DNA from: Mycolicibacterium frederiksbergense
Lineage (GTDB): Bacteria; Actinomycetota; Actinomycetes; Mycobacteriales; Mycobacteriaceae
Direction of reading: 5' to 3'
NCBI RefSeq assembly: GCF_029893345.1
Contig: NZ_JARXVE010000003.1
Span: 496,001-560,000 of the forward strand
DNA: 64,000 bases
The notes below the pieces were generated by a model. That model ran no database searches. It was given only the letters and a program-made list of their open reading frames with translations, and was not told the DNA's origin. A program made the translations under genes and the position numbers. The first letter of the stretch is position 1. Every line of letters starts with the position of its first letter. Positions 8,501 to 18,778 of this stretch are shown here, piece after piece.

Positions 8501-10161
8501 TGACCTCGACAAATCCGGCGGCGCCGCCGACCGTCCTGCGGGGCGTCCCGGTGGTCGCCGGCGTGCGGTGTGCGCAGGTGATCCGGCCGGTCCGGATGCC
8601 GGTGTCCGACGGCCCCGCCGCAGACCTTGCGGAAACGCTGCGGCCCGCCGAGGCGGCCCGCTGCACTGCTGCCGCTGCGGCGGTGGCCGCCCGCCTGCGT
8701 GAGCGGGCCACCCGGGCCACCGGTGCGGCCGCGCAGGTGCTGGCTGCCCACGCCACCCTGGCCCAAGACCGGGCCTGGCTCGCCGCCATCGACAACCGCA
8801 TCACCGCCGGGGCGCCCGCGGTCCGGGCCGTCGCCGAAGCCACCCAGGAGTTCGCCGAGATGCTCACCAAGCTCGGTGCGCCGATGGCCGAACGGGTCAC
8901 CGACCTTTACGACATCCGCGACCGCGTCCTTGCTGAACTGTGCGGCATATCTGAACCCGTTGTGCCACAACCGGATCAGCCTTCGATCCTGTGTGCCCGG
9001 GATCTCGCCCCGGCCGACGCCGCAGAGCTGGACCCCGCCCGGATCATCGGCCTGGCCACCACATTGGGCGGGCCGACCAGCCACACCGCGATCATCGCGC
9101 GCGAGCTGGGCATTGCGTGCGTGGTGGCGGTCGCCGGGCTCGACGAGGTTCCCGCCGGGGCGATGGTGCTGCTCGACGGCAGCGCGGGCACGATCACCGT
9201 CGGCCCCGACCCGGCGCAGATCGCCACGGCGCCGGCCGGGCACGATGCCGGTGCCTGGATTGGTCCCGGTGCCACCGCCGACGGGCACCCCGTCGCCTTG
9301 CTGGCCAACCTGCAGGACGCGCCCGCTGCCGGCGCGGGCGGCGCCGAAGGTGTCGGCCTGTTGCGCACCGAGCTGTGCTTCCTGGGCCGAGACGTTGAGC
9401 CCACCGTGGACGAGCAGGCCGAGCTCTACGGGCGGGTGCTCACGGCGTTCGCCGGACGCACCGTGGTGATCCGGACGCTCGACGCCGGCTCGGACAAGCC
9501 GCTCGGATTCGTCGGGCATCCGGTCGAACCCAATCCGGCGCTCGGGATCCGCGGTATCCGGACCGCCTGGCGTCATCCCGGGCTGCTGGAGCGTCAACTC
9601 GAGGCGGTCGCCGTCGCCGCTCGTGACACCGGCCAGCGGCCGTGGGTGATGGCGCCGATGATCGCCACCGTCGATGAAGCCAAAAGCTTTGCCGCCCTGG
9701 CTCGTTCGCTTGGCCTGAGTCCGGGTGTGATGGTCGAGGTGCCGGCCGCGGCGCTGCTGGCGGACAGGATCCTCGACCATGTCGATTTCCTGTCGGTCGG
9801 CACCAATGACCTGGCGCAGTACGCGATGGCCGCGGACCGGATGTCGGCCGATCTGAGCGCGCTCACCGATCCGTGGCAGCCCGCGGTGCTGGCGTTGGTG
9901 GGGATGGCCGCCCGGGCCGGTCGCGCGGCGGGTAAGCCGGTCGGGGTGTGCGGCGAAGCCGCGGCCGATCCGCTGTTGGCCGCTGTGCTGGTGGGGCTGG
10001 GGGTGACCTCGTTGTCGATGGCGCCGGCGGCCATCCCCGCGGTCGGCGCGCAGTTGGCGCGGGTGACCGAGGCGCAGTGCCGTGCCGCCGCCGACGCGGT
10101 GCTGGCCGCGACCACCTCCGTCGGCGCCCGCGCGGCGGCTCGCGCGGCCATGGGGGAATAA
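8500..10161 (+). CDS. ptsI: Phosphoenolpyruvate-protein phosphotransferase (PTS enzyme I)
   Basis: The product has 553 residues, close to the roughly 570 of the family. An N-terminal helical HPr-binding domain is followed by the phosphohistidine domain (GGPTSHTAIIARELG, His195) and a PEP-binding TIM barrel with EGVGLLRTE, LDAGSDKPL, NPALGIRG, SVGTNDLAQY and the catalytic-Cys motif VGVCGE. It transfers phosphate from PEP to HPr in the cytosol. The ATG at 8500 is taken because the homologous sequence begins there; the frame upstream is antisense to ptsH. The divergent pair shares a 67-base regulatory region. Confidence 0.93.
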   Translation: MTSTNPAAPPTVLRGVPVVAGVRCAQVIRPVRMPVSDGPAADLAETLRPAEAARCTAAAAAVAARLRERATRATGAAAQVLAAHATLAQDRAWLAAIDNRITAGAPAVRAVAEATQEFAEMLTKLGAPMAERVTDLYDIRDRVLAELCGISEPVVPQPDQPSILCARDLAPADAAELDPARIIGLATTLGGPTSHTAIIARELGIACVVAVAGLDEVPAGAMVLLDGSAGTITVGPDPAQIATAPAGHDAGAWIGPGATADGHPVALLANLQDAPAAGAGGAEGVGLLRTELCFLGRDVEPTVDEQAELYGRVLTAFAGRTVVIRTLDAGSDKPLGFVGHPVEPNPALGIRGIRTAWRHPGLLERQLEAVAVAARDTGQRPWVMAPMIATVDEAKSFAALARSLGLSPGVMVEVPAAALLADRILDHVDFLSVGTNDLAQYAMAADRMSADLSALTDPWQPAVLALVGMAARAGRAAGKPVGVCGEAAADPLLAAVLVGLGVTSLSMAPAAIPAVGAQLARVTEAQCRAAADAVLAATTSVGARAAARAAMGE

Positions 10162-10162
10162 T

Positions 10163-10176
10163 CGGACCGCGGTCCG
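10163..10176. promoter_or_regulatory. Perfect 14-bp palindrome between ptsI and the pirin gene
   Basis: CGGACCGCGGTCCG is a perfect palindrome one base after the ptsI stop and 40 bases before the pirin start. It has no loop and no T run, so it looks more like an operator than a terminator. No cognate regulator can be named. Confidence 0.35.
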
Positions 10177-10216
10177 GTTATATCTAACATCAGACTACAT
10201 ACCCAGGAGGTAGGAG

Positions 10217-11203
10217 ATGCCAGCCATCACCGCAGACACCTTGACCCTGCCCCGTATCGCGGCAGCCCAGGCGTCGGACACCGAACGCCCGGTCCGTTCT
10301 GTCACCACCGGCCCGCGCGGATACGAGGGCGAGGGATTCCCCGTCGTGCGCGCATTCGCCGGGGTCAGCGCCGCCGACCTCGACCCCTTCGTCCACATGG
10401 ACCAGATGGGTGAGGTGGAATACCAGCCCGGCGAGCCTCGCGGCACCGACTGGCACCCGCACCGCGGGTTCGAAACCGTCACCTACATGATCGACGGCCG
10501 CTTCGCCCACCAGGATTCACATGGCGGCGGCGGCTTGATCACCGACGGCGCCACCCAGTGGATGACCGCTGGGTCCGGCATCCTGCACATCGAAACCCCG
10601 CCGGCCGAACTCGTGGAGAGCGGCGGCACCTTCCACGGCATCCAGCTGTGGGTGAACCTGCCCCGCAAGGACAAGTTCGCCAGCCCGCGCTACCAGGCCA
10701 TCGAGGGCACCGACGCCAAGTTGCTGTCCTCGCAAGACGGCGGCGCATTGGTCCGCATCATCGCCGGTGAGATCGAAAGCGAGACCGGGCCGGAGCTCGG
10801 TCCTGGTTCTACGCACACCCCGATCACCATGGCGCACGCCACGATTGAACCGGGCGCGCAGCTCAACCTGCCGTGGAACCGCGACTTCAACGCGCTGGTG
10901 TACGTGCTGAGCGGACGCGGCAGCGTCGGCCCGGTCTCCCACCCGATCCATCAGGGCCAGCTCGCGGTGCTCGGCCCCGGTGACCGGATCACGGTTTCGG
11001 CCGAACCCACCCAGGACTCGCACCGGCCCGCGATGGAGGTTCTGCTGTTGGGCGGCAAGCCGATTCGGGAACCGGTATTCCACTACGGCCCGTTCGTGAT
11101 GAACTCCAAATCCGAGCTCATCCAGGCGCTGGAGGATTACCAGGCGGGCAAGTTCGGCCAGATCCCGCCGAATGCGCTGATGCCGCACCGGCCTTTGCGC
11201 TAA
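10217..11203 (+). CDS. Pirin family protein
   Basis: This 328-residue bicupin has the N-terminal pirin signature: the metal-site region HPHRGFETVTYMIDG and downstream GSGILHIETPP, which carry the usual His/Glu ligands. A second cupin half covers about 190-300. Pirins are iron-binding cytosolic proteins; some act as quercetin 2,3-dioxygenases, others as redox-sensing cofactors. The role here is unknown. CAGGAGG precedes the ATG. The stop overlaps the stop of the converging FUSC gene. Confidence 0.85.
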   Translation: MPAITADTLTLPRIAAAQASDTERPVRSVTTGPRGYEGEGFPVVRAFAGVSAADLDPFVHMDQMGEVEYQPGEPRGTDWHPHRGFETVTYMIDGRFAHQDSHGGGGLITDGATQWMTAGSGILHIETPPAELVESGGTFHGIQLWVNLPRKDKFASPRYQAIEGTDAKLLSSQDGGALVRIIAGEIESETGPELGPGSTHTPITMAHATIEPGAQLNLPWNRDFNALVYVLSGRGSVGPVSHPIHQGQLAVLGPGDRITVSAEPTQDSHRPAMEVLLLGGKPIREPVFHYGPFVMNSKSELIQALEDYQAGKFGQIPPNALMPHRPLR

Positions 11204-13341
11204 CCGAGTGACTCGGCGGGCTGCGGGTACAGCAACTCCAGCTCGCCGAGGTGGGCGGCGGCCGTCACCAGCGGCAGGGCCGCCGAAACCGCCAGATCCG
11301 CACCGGTGGCCTCGGCCCGCAATGACACCACGAAGCTCTCCCCGATCGGCACCAGCACCGAGCTGGTGTCCCCGTTGAGCCGGGCGCAGATGGCCGCCGC
11401 GTGCTCCTGGATCACCGCGCGGGTCTCCGGGTAGGCGCCCAGCGGCGGCGGCACCACATCGGCGATCAGCTCGGCCGCGGCCCGCACCCGGTTGGCCCGG
11501 TTGGCTGCGCGCACCACCGGGGCGCGTTGGTCGGTGGGCCCGCCGCTCTCGGAAAGATATTGGCGCACCGCATCATCGAGGGTGCGGGAGGACGAAAGGG
11601 CGTCGTGGCTCAGCGCGATGACGCGGTCGGTGGCGGCCTCGGACGCGCCCCGGGTCACCCGCAGCGTGGCCGCGTTGAGCAACTGTGCGCCCACCGCACG
11701 GGCCGCGTCGATCGCCTTGGACACCGATGCCGTCGCACCACGCGGCCACAACAGCAGTGACACCACGATCCCCACCAGCGCACCGACCACGACGTCCTCG
11801 ATCCGGATCAACCCCACCCGCCACCCGGTCGGCACGATCAGGTTGAAGTTGATCAGCACCATCATGGTGAACGCGGCCTGCCCGGCGATGAACGATCCCA
11901 CTTCCGGTACGTAGGCCGATCCGAATGCCACGAGCGGCAACAGGATCCACAACACCACCGGGTCCACCCCGACGAATTCGATCAGTACCGCGCCCAATAC
12001 GAACCCGATCGCCGTTCCGGCCACGGCCCGCAGCACGCGCGTCCCGGTGGTCAATGCGCTGCTGCGCAACACCGACATCGCCCCCAGCACCACCCAGAAC
12101 CCGTGCTGCACCGGAAACACGTGGGTGACCGCCACCGCGAGCGCCAACCCCAACCCGGTCCGCAAGCTGTTTCGCAGCACCACCGCCCGGGTGGCCACCA
12201 GCCCCCTGGCGATCGCGGTGACCGCGACCGTCTCGGGCATTACCCAATCCGCGGCCCCGGTCTCGGGCAAGCCCCGGCCCAGTACCCGCGCCCACACCGG
12301 GCGGGCATCGGCCAACGCGGCATTGCCGATCACGCGTCCGGTGACCGCGATGGTTGCCGTCATGGTGCGCCGGACCAGCAGCGTCTGGCCGACCTCGACG
12401 GCGGCAGCATCGTCGGCTGAGGCCAGGACCGCGGTGATGTCGTCGCGGTAGCTGCCCTGGGCCACGGTGCGCAGCTCGGCCAGCGCCGCATGCAGATCCG
12501 CCGTGCGCGCGGCCCGTTCGTCCCGATCGTGAGTCCTCAGTAGCGCGGCGCTGTCCCGCAGCACTCGCACCGCGGGATCGCGCATCACGCCCAGTAGCGC
12601 ACCGGTCTCATCGGTGACCCGGTCACAGATCCAGCCCAGATCGTCGACGACGCGCACCAACGCGCGGCTGCCCGCGGTCAGGGCCACCGGCCGATAGTCG
12701 GCGCCCAGGAAGCTGGCGTAGAGCGCATTCATCGCGCGGGTGATGTCGCGGGCCGACGCTTGGCCGTCCAGCCGGTCGGCCAGCAGCCGGCACACCCGGG
12801 CGGCGCGACGGCGCAGCTGGTCGTGGTGGCGGGGCCTGAACAGGAACAGTGCGGCCGGCACGCAGACCACCAGCGCGATCAGCCAGCCCAGTAACCGCTC
12901 GGGGATGGGACCGACGGGGGTGCACAGCGGAAGCACAAACAACAGCAGGGTGGCGCGCTGGCCGGCCGCGACGGTTTCGCTGAGCACACCGGAGAACGAC
13001 ACCGCCGCCCCGATGACGAACATCGCCGCCACGCTGAGCCAGGGATACGGGGCCAGCACGGTGCCCAGCACGATCAACACAGCGCCGTTGAGTGCCAGCC
13101 CGGCATAGGCCAGGGCCCGGGCCGGGCGGTTGCCGGGGAAATCGGCCGTGATGAGCAGGGAGACCGCGCCGAAGATGGCGAACAGCGGAGTCTGGGAACC
13201 ACCGCCGACGGCGAAGCCGATCGCGGCGGGGATCGGCAGCACGATGGCCGCCCGAAGGGCGCGGCGCAGCGCGTCGTATTCGGGGTCCTTCTCACGAAGA
13301 CGGTCAGCTGCCCGGCGCCAGATCTCGGCCGGGGTCAGCAT
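11200..13341 (-). CDS. FUSC family membrane protein, probable aromatic acid/drug exporter
   Basis: The 713-residue protein has two sets of transmembrane helices (about 30-170 and 375-510), each followed by a cytosolic helical region, the fusaric acid resistance (FUSC) plan. Such proteins export hydrophobic organic acids or drugs. The ATG at 13341 (MLTPAEIW) is chosen because a longer frame would run through the upstream TetR gene. It starts 11 bases after that gene, so the two form one unit, suggesting TetR controls the exporter. No substrate can be assigned. Confidence 0.8.
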   Translation of the reverse strand: MLTPAEIWRRAADRLREKDPEYDALRRALRAAIVLPIPAAIGFAVGGGSQTPLFAIFGAVSLLITADFPGNRPARALAYAGLALNGAVLIVLGTVLAPYPWLSVAAMFVIGAAVSFSGVLSETVAAGQRATLLLFVLPLCTPVGPIPERLLGWLIALVVCVPAALFLFRPRHHDQLRRRAARVCRLLADRLDGQASARDITRAMNALYASFLGADYRPVALTAGSRALVRVVDDLGWICDRVTDETGALLGVMRDPAVRVLRDSAALLRTHDRDERAARTADLHAALAELRTVAQGSYRDDITAVLASADDAAAVEVGQTLLVRRTMTATIAVTGRVIGNAALADARPVWARVLGRGLPETGAADWVMPETVAVTAIARGLVATRAVVLRNSLRTGLGLALAVAVTHVFPVQHGFWVVLGAMSVLRSSALTTGTRVLRAVAGTAIGFVLGAVLIEFVGVDPVVLWILLPLVAFGSAYVPEVGSFIAGQAAFTMMVLINFNLIVPTGWRVGLIRIEDVVVGALVGIVVSLLLWPRGATASVSKAIDAARAVGAQLLNAATLRVTRGASEAATDRVIALSHDALSSSRTLDDAVRQYLSESGGPTDQRAPVVRAANRANRVRAAAELIADVVPPPLGAYPETRAVIQEHAAAICARLNGDTSSVLVPIGESFVVSLRAEATGADLAVSAALPLVTAAAHLGELELLYPQPAESLG

Positions 13342-13352
13342 GATCGCCGATG

Positions 13353-13928
13353 TTAGACCGGTTGGTCCGATCCGGCGGCCGGAGCGAACCGTCCCGATTC
13401 CAGCGCGTCGCGCATCTGCGAGGTGATCCACTGCAGGGCCTCGGTGTCGCGCGGCAGGGTGCTCTGTTCGAAACCGACGATCAGGTACAGGCTCCAGGCC
13501 GCGAAGTACCGGGCGTTGCGCTCGTCGCCGATGAGCTCGAGGGCCGATTCGAAGATGATGTCGAAGCGCAGCTGATCCACCACGGCCTGCACGGAGTAGA
13601 CCTCGGGGTCCAGTGAGCACCACACCCGGATGGCGGCCTCGGCGCCGTGGGGCAGGGCCAGCGCCTCGCCGATCATGGTTTGGATGCGGTGGTGCGGATC
13701 GGTATCGGCGCGGAGCGCCTCGACCACCCGCGAGGTCCGGGCCTCGCGCCAGTGCGCGATCAGTTCGCGGGTGAAGGACGCCCAGTTCGGAAAGTAGTGA
13801 TAGAACGACCCGGTTGTGACGCCCAGCCGGTTGCACACTTCGGCCAACTTGAGACCGCCGTACCCCAGATCGGACAACACATCCAGGCCGGTGTCGAAGT
13901 ACGACTCCCGCGAAACGATTCCCCCCAT
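13353..13928 (-). CDS. TetR family regulator of the FUSC exporter
   Basis: The 191-residue protein begins almost directly with the TetR DNA-binding domain: helix-turn-helix around KLAEVCNRLGVTTGSFYHYFPNW (residues 27-49), then a ligand-binding helical domain. It lies 11 bases upstream of the FUSC gene on the same strand and is divergent from another TetR gene 126 bases away, so it is probably an autoregulated local repressor. The ligand is unknown. Confidence 0.82.
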   Translation of the reverse strand: MGGIVSRESYFDTGLDVLSDLGYGGLKLAEVCNRLGVTTGSFYHYFPNWASFTRELIAHWREARTSRVVEALRADTDPHHRIQTMIGEALALPHGAEAAIRVWCSLDPEVYSVQAVVDQLRFDIIFESALELIGDERNARYFAAWSLYLIVGFEQSTLPRDTEALQWITSQMRDALESGRFAPAAGSDQPV

Positions 13929-14054
13929 CCGGGTAACGCTAGTTTGTCGGTCAAAATCCGTGGGGCATCGGGGCTTTGCTGATCAGCGGCTTGGAACTCC
14001 CTGCGCGGACAACGCTGCCCCGGCCCCCCTCGTGACATGTGGCACAATTTGAGC

Positions 14055-14690
14055 GTGGCACACATCGCGAGCCGAGGACCGGGGCGCCCCCCGGCAGCTA
14101 AGGCAGCCGAGACCCGGGAGCGCATCGTGAATGCCGCCCGCGAGGTTTTCAGCGAACTGGGCTACGACGCGGCTACATTCCAGGCAATCGCGATCCGGGC
14201 TGATCTCACCAGGCCCGCGATCAATCACTACTTCAGCAGTAAACGCGTGCTGTACCGCGATGTGGTCGAACAGACCAACGCGAAGGTGATCGCCGCGGGA
14301 ATTGCCAAGGCGCGCGAAGCCACCACGCTGTTGAGCCAGATTTCAGCGTTCTTTGCGGCGGCGATGGACGCCGAATCCGCCGACCGTTCGGCCGCGGCCT
14401 TTCTGGTCACCTCGGTGCTGGAGTCGCAGCGCCATCCCGACTTGATCGCCGAGGAACACGACGCGCTGCACAATTCGCGCGAGTTCGTCAAATGGGCGGT
14501 CGACGACGCCATCGCGCGCGGCGAGCTGACGACCGACACCGATATTCCGGCGATCGTGGAGATGCTGGTCGCGGTGATGTGGGGCATGGGCTTTTACGCC
14601 GGGTACGTGGGGCACCACGATGAGCTGGGCGTGATCGTGGACAAGTTCGAGCTGCTGATGGCGAACAAGCTCTGGCAGCTGCGCGATTGA
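14055..14690 (+). CDS. TetR family regulator, Rv0144-like
   Basis: With GTG at 14055 the product has 211 residues; an ATG 18 bases upstream would add six. The N-terminal part is basic (SRGPGRPPAAKAAETRER), typical for TetR. The HTH lies around TFQAIAIRADLTRPAINHYFSSK. The C-terminal domain is helical. The run TetR - TIGR00027 methyltransferase - SDR - quinone oxidoreductase matches Rv0144-Rv0149 from memory. Target genes are not known; the adjacent methyltransferase is the natural candidate. Confidence 0.8.
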   Translation: MAHIASRGPGRPPAAKAAETRERIVNAAREVFSELGYDAATFQAIAIRADLTRPAINHYFSSKRVLYRDVVEQTNAKVIAAGIAKAREATTLLSQISAFFAAAMDAESADRSAAAFLVTSVLESQRHPDLIAEEHDALHNSREFVKWAVDDAIARGELTTDTDIPAIVEMLVAVMWGMGFYAGYVGHHDELGVIVDKFELLMANKLWQLRD

Positions 14691-14769
14691 CGCGCCGGCG
14701 CCGCGACGTGGCGCACGTCACCACATAGCCTAACTAAGTTCTTCGGTAGCATGGCTTGCAAATGGCTGA

Positions 14770-15747
<978 letters not shown>

Positions 15748-15769
15748 CCGACTATGTGATTCACAATGA

Positions 15770-15804
15770 AAAACGGGGCGCTTCCGAACGAAGCGCCCCG
15801 TTTT
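15770..15804. terminator. Bidirectional terminator between converging genes
   Basis: A perfect 15-bp inverted repeat (15770-15784 and 15790-15804) with a 5-base CGAAC loop. It starts with AAAA and ends with TTTT, so both transcripts see a GC stem followed by T. It serves the methyltransferase (+) and the small secreted protein gene (-). Confidence 0.88.
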
Positions 15805-15814
15805 CGGTTATCGG

Positions 15815-15982
15815 TCACCGGCTCTGGTGAACTGTGGTGTCGACGTGCGGCACGGTCACATGCGGGCCGATCTGGTCCAGCCAGTAGTGGTGGTCCGTAT
15901 CGGCCGAAGCCGGGGCTGCCAGGCCCAGGACGGCGGCCGCCAGACCACTGGCGATCACTGCGGTGAATCCGAACTTCTTCAT
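15815..15982 (-). CDS. Small secreted mycobacterial peptide (55 residues)
   Basis: The product opens with MKKFGFTAVIASGLAAAVLG and an APASA/D signal-peptidase site after residue 27, leaving a mature part of about 28 residues beginning DTDHHYWLDQIGPHVTVPHV. The start is supported by GGGAGAGG about ten bases upstream. The gene ends next to the shared terminator. Small exported proteins of this type recur in mycobacteria as I recall, but no function is known. The mature peptide is rich in His (six of 28), which could permit metal binding; that is inference. Confidence 0.75.
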   Translation of the reverse strand: MKKFGFTAVIASGLAAAVLGLAAPASADTDHHYWLDQIGPHVTVPHVDTTVHQSR

Positions 15983-16210
15983 TTCCGGTGCCTCTCCCGT
16001 GAATCTCTTTTCTTGACTTGTTCAACCAAAGACACGTACGGCAGATTTCCGAAGGTTCGACGTTGGCAGCAATTGGCCGCACGATGGCAGAAACACGTCG
16101 ACGAACGCTGATCGAGCCGTAGCCGACCCGGTGGGCCGGGAGTTATCCGCCCGCCGTATACAGGAGGGGAGCTGAGCCGTTTTCCAGGCCTGTTACCGAG
16201 AGGAATCCCC

Positions 16211-17074
16211 ATGCCAGGAGTGCAAGACCGCGTCGTCGTCGTCACCGGAGCCGGTGGCGGTCTGGGCCGTGAATACGCCCTGACACTCGCGCGAGAGGGC
16301 GCCAGCGTCGTCGTCAACGATCTCGGTGGTGCCCGCGACGGCTCCGGCGCCGGACACAACATGGCCGACCAGGTCGTCGCCGAGATCAAAGCCGCGGGTG
16401 GCCGAGCGGTCGCCAACTACGACAGCGTCGCCGAGCCAGAGGGCGCCGAGAACATCATCAAGACCGCGATCGACGAGTTCGGCAAGGTCGACGGCGTGGT
16501 CAGCAACGCCGGCATTCTGCGTGACGGCACCTTCCACAAGATGACCTTCGAGGCCTGGGACGCCGTGCTCAAGGTGCACCTCTACGGCGGCTACAACGTC
16601 ATCCGCGCTGCGTGGCCGCACTTCCGCGAGCAGAGCTTCGGCCGCGTCGTGGTCGCCACCTCCACCAGCGGTCTGTTCGGCAACTTCGGCCAGGCCAACT
16701 ATGGTGCCGCCAAGCTGGGCCTGGTCGGCCTGATCAACACGCTGGCCCAGGAAGGCGCCAAGTACAACATCAAGACCAACGCGGTCGCGCCGATCGCGGC
16801 GACCCGGATGACGCAGGACATCTTGCCGCCCGAGGTCTTCGAGAAGCTGACCCCGGAGTACGTGGCGCCGGTGGTGGCCTACTTGATGAGCGAGGAACTG
16901 CCCGACACCGATTCGGTGTTCATCGTCGGCGGCGGCAAGGTGCAGCGCACCGCACTGTTCCAGAATGAGGGCATCACCTTCGACAAGGTGCCCTCGGTCG
17001 ACGAGATCGCCGCCAAGTGGGGTCAGATCACCGATCTGTCCGCCGCTCAGCAGGCCAGCTTCAAGCTGGGCTAA
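16211..17074 (+). CDS. SDR family 3-hydroxyacyl-CoA dehydrogenase-like protein, Rv0148-like
   Basis: The 287-residue Rossmann protein has the SDR glycine motif TGAGGGLGREYALTL, NDLGGARDG, the NAG motif (SNAGILRDG) and the catalytic Ser...YxxxK (STSGLFGNFGQANYGAAK). The NDLGG sequence and overall length resemble the dehydrogenase part of peroxisomal multifunctional enzymes and M. tuberculosis Rv0148, suggesting NAD(P)-linked action on 3-hydroxyacyl-CoA. GAGAGGA precedes the ATG. The quinone oxidoreductase gene follows after five bases. Confidence 0.87.
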   Translation: MPGVQDRVVVVTGAGGGLGREYALTLAREGASVVVNDLGGARDGSGAGHNMADQVVAEIKAAGGRAVANYDSVAEPEGAENIIKTAIDEFGKVDGVVSNAGILRDGTFHKMTFEAWDAVLKVHLYGGYNVIRAAWPHFREQSFGRVVVATSTSGLFGNFGQANYGAAKLGLVGLINTLAQEGAKYNIKTNAVAPIAATRMTQDILPPEVFEKLTPEYVAPVVAYLMSEELPDTDSVFIVGGGKVQRTALFQNEGITFDKVPSVDEIAAKWGQITDLSAAQQASFKLG

Positions 17075-17079
17075 TTCAA

Positions 17080-18045
17080 GTGAAAGCGCTTGTAGCGCAA
17101 GCACTTACCGGAACTTCCGGGCTGGCGTACGTCGACGTCGATGGTCCCGTGGCAGGTGACGCGGTGATCATCGACGTCGGCGCCGCCGGCGTCTGCTTTC
17201 CCGATCTGCTGTTGCTGCGCGGCGAATACCAGCTGCGGCTGGAACCGCCGTTCACCCCCGGCATGGAAGTGGCCGGCACGGTGCGTTCGGCCCCCGAGGG
17301 TTCCGGTTTCACGCCGGGGCAGCGGGTTTCGGCGTTCTCGATGATCGGCGGATATGCCGAGCAGGTCGCGGCGGTGCCGGCCAACGTGATCCCCACCGCC
17401 GACGGTCTCGACGACGCCGAGGCGGCATCGCTGCTGGGCAACTACTACACGATGCAGTTCGCGCTGGCCCGCCGCGGCGGCCTGCAGCCGGGGGAGACGG
17501 TGCTGGTGCTCGGCTCGGCCGGAGGCATCGGCACGGCGTCGATTCAGCTGGCCAAGGCGATGGGCGCCCGGGTGATCGCCTTGGTGCACCGGCCCGATGC
17601 GCAGGAGTTCGTGACCGGGCTGGGTGCTGACGCGGTGTTACCGCTGACCGACGGCTGGCGCCAGGCCGTCATGGACGCCACCGGCGGCCAAGGGGTCGAT
17701 CTGATCGTGGACCCGATCGGTGGTGAGGCGTTTGACGACGCCATCCGGGTGCTGGCCCCCGAGGGCCGGCTGCTGGTGATCGGCTTCGCCGGCGGCGGTA
17801 TCCCGACGGTCAAGGTGAACCGGCTGCTGCTGCGCAATGTCAGTGTGGTCGGTGTGGGCTGGGGCGAGTTCGTGCGCCGCCACCCGGAAACCCAGGCGCA
17901 GGTCGGCGCCGAGTTGAACAAGCTGGTGGCCGCCGGGCTGCGTCCACCAGCGCCGGTGCGGTTCCCGCTGTCTGACGGCGCGGCCGCGCTCGATGCGCTG
18001 GCGAGTGGGAAGGTGCGCGGCAAGCTGGTGCTGGAGCCGGGGTGA
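17080..18045 (+). CDS. Zinc-free quinone oxidoreductase (MDR family), Rv0149-like
   Basis: The 321-residue enzyme has a GroES-like N-terminal domain (AAGVCFPDLLLLRGEYQL, PGMEVAGTV) and a nucleotide-binding domain with VLGSAGGIGTASIQLAKAMGA. It lacks the Cys/His pattern of structural zinc, as in NADPH:quinone reductases. The GTG at 17080 starts five bases after the SDR stop, so the two are co-transcribed, in the same order as Rv0148-Rv0149. Substrate unknown. Confidence 0.85.
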   Translation: MKALVAQALTGTSGLAYVDVDGPVAGDAVIIDVGAAGVCFPDLLLLRGEYQLRLEPPFTPGMEVAGTVRSAPEGSGFTPGQRVSAFSMIGGYAEQVAAVPANVIPTADGLDDAEAASLLGNYYTMQFALARRGGLQPGETVLVLGSAGGIGTASIQLAKAMGARVIALVHRPDAQEFVTGLGADAVLPLTDGWRQAVMDATGGQGVDLIVDPIGGEAFDDAIRVLAPEGRLLVIGFAGGGIPTVKVNRLLLRNVSVVGVGWGEFVRRHPETQAQVGAELNKLVAAGLRPPAPVRFPLSDGAAALDALASGKVRGKLVLEPG

Positions 18046-18073
18046 TGAGCGCTTGCGCGAAGAACATCGACCA

Positions 18074-18769
18074 ATGAAAGCCCTGGCCTTCGATGTGTTC
18101 GGGACCGTCGTCGACTGGCGGTCCAGCATCATCGGCGAGCTGGAGGCATTCGGTGAAAGCCATGGGCTGCAACGGGACTGGCCGGCCTTCGCCGACAACT
18201 GGCGGGCCGGCTATGCCCCGGCGATGGACCGGGTGCGCAACGGTGAGCTGCCGTGGACCAGGATCGACGAGCTGCATCGCGCGATCCTGGTCGACCTGCT
18301 CGATGCCGCGGGCATTCGGGCCGGGGAAACCGAGATCGACGACCTGAACCGGGCCTGGCACCGGCTTAACCCGTGGCCCGATTCGGTTGCCGGGCTGACT
18401 CGGCTCAAGCAGCGCTACCTCATCACGACGCTGTCCAACGGCAACGTCTCACTGCTCACCAACATGGCCAAATATGCCGGGCTGCCATGGGATTGCGTGA
18501 TCTCGGCAGAACTGTTCCGGCACTACAAACCCGATCCCGAGGCGTACCTGGGCTGCGCCGAGCTGCTCGACCTCGCGCCGGAGGAGCTGACACTGGTCGC
18601 CGCCCATCCTTCCGATCTGCGGGCGGCGCGGGCCGCCGGACTCGGGACGGCATACGTGCTCCGGCCCCTGGAATACGGACCGGGCCGCGAGCCCCATGCG
18701 GTCGATTCGAACGAGTTCGACATCGTCGCGACCGACTTTGGCGACCTCGCCAGCCAACTCGGTGCGTAG
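18074..18769 (+). CDS. Haloacid dehalogenase type II
   Basis: The 231-residue HAD protein begins with the nucleophile motif AFDVFGTVVDW (Asp7). It then has TTLSNGN, the Lys-containing SAELFRHYKPDPEAY and LVAAHPSDLRAARAAGL, the order seen in 2-haloacid dehalogenases. Such enzymes convert L-2-haloacids to D-2-hydroxyacids, though many mycobacterial members may act on other small acids. The ATG at 18074 is the first that stays open. It lies 28 bases after the quinone oxidoreductase. Confidence 0.82.
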   Translation: MKALAFDVFGTVVDWRSSIIGELEAFGESHGLQRDWPAFADNWRAGYAPAMDRVRNGELPWTRIDELHRAILVDLLDAAGIRAGETEIDDLNRAWHRLNPWPDSVAGLTRLKQRYLITTLSNGNVSLLTNMAKYAGLPWDCVISAELFRHYKPDPEAYLGCAELLDLAPEELTLVAAHPSDLRAARAAGLGTAYVLRPLEYGPGREPHAVDSNEFDIVATDFGDLASQLGA

Positions 18770-18778
18770 CGTGGACGT

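Noticed and set aside
7909..9780. 623-codon open frame antisense to ptsI and ptsH
   Set aside because: Composition is Arg/Gly/His-rich as expected for the reverse of a high-GC gene, and enzyme I with all catalytic motifs lies opposite.
14037..14062. TGGCACA direct repeat around the TetR start
   Set aside because: Two short copies across a start codon; too short to separate from chance.
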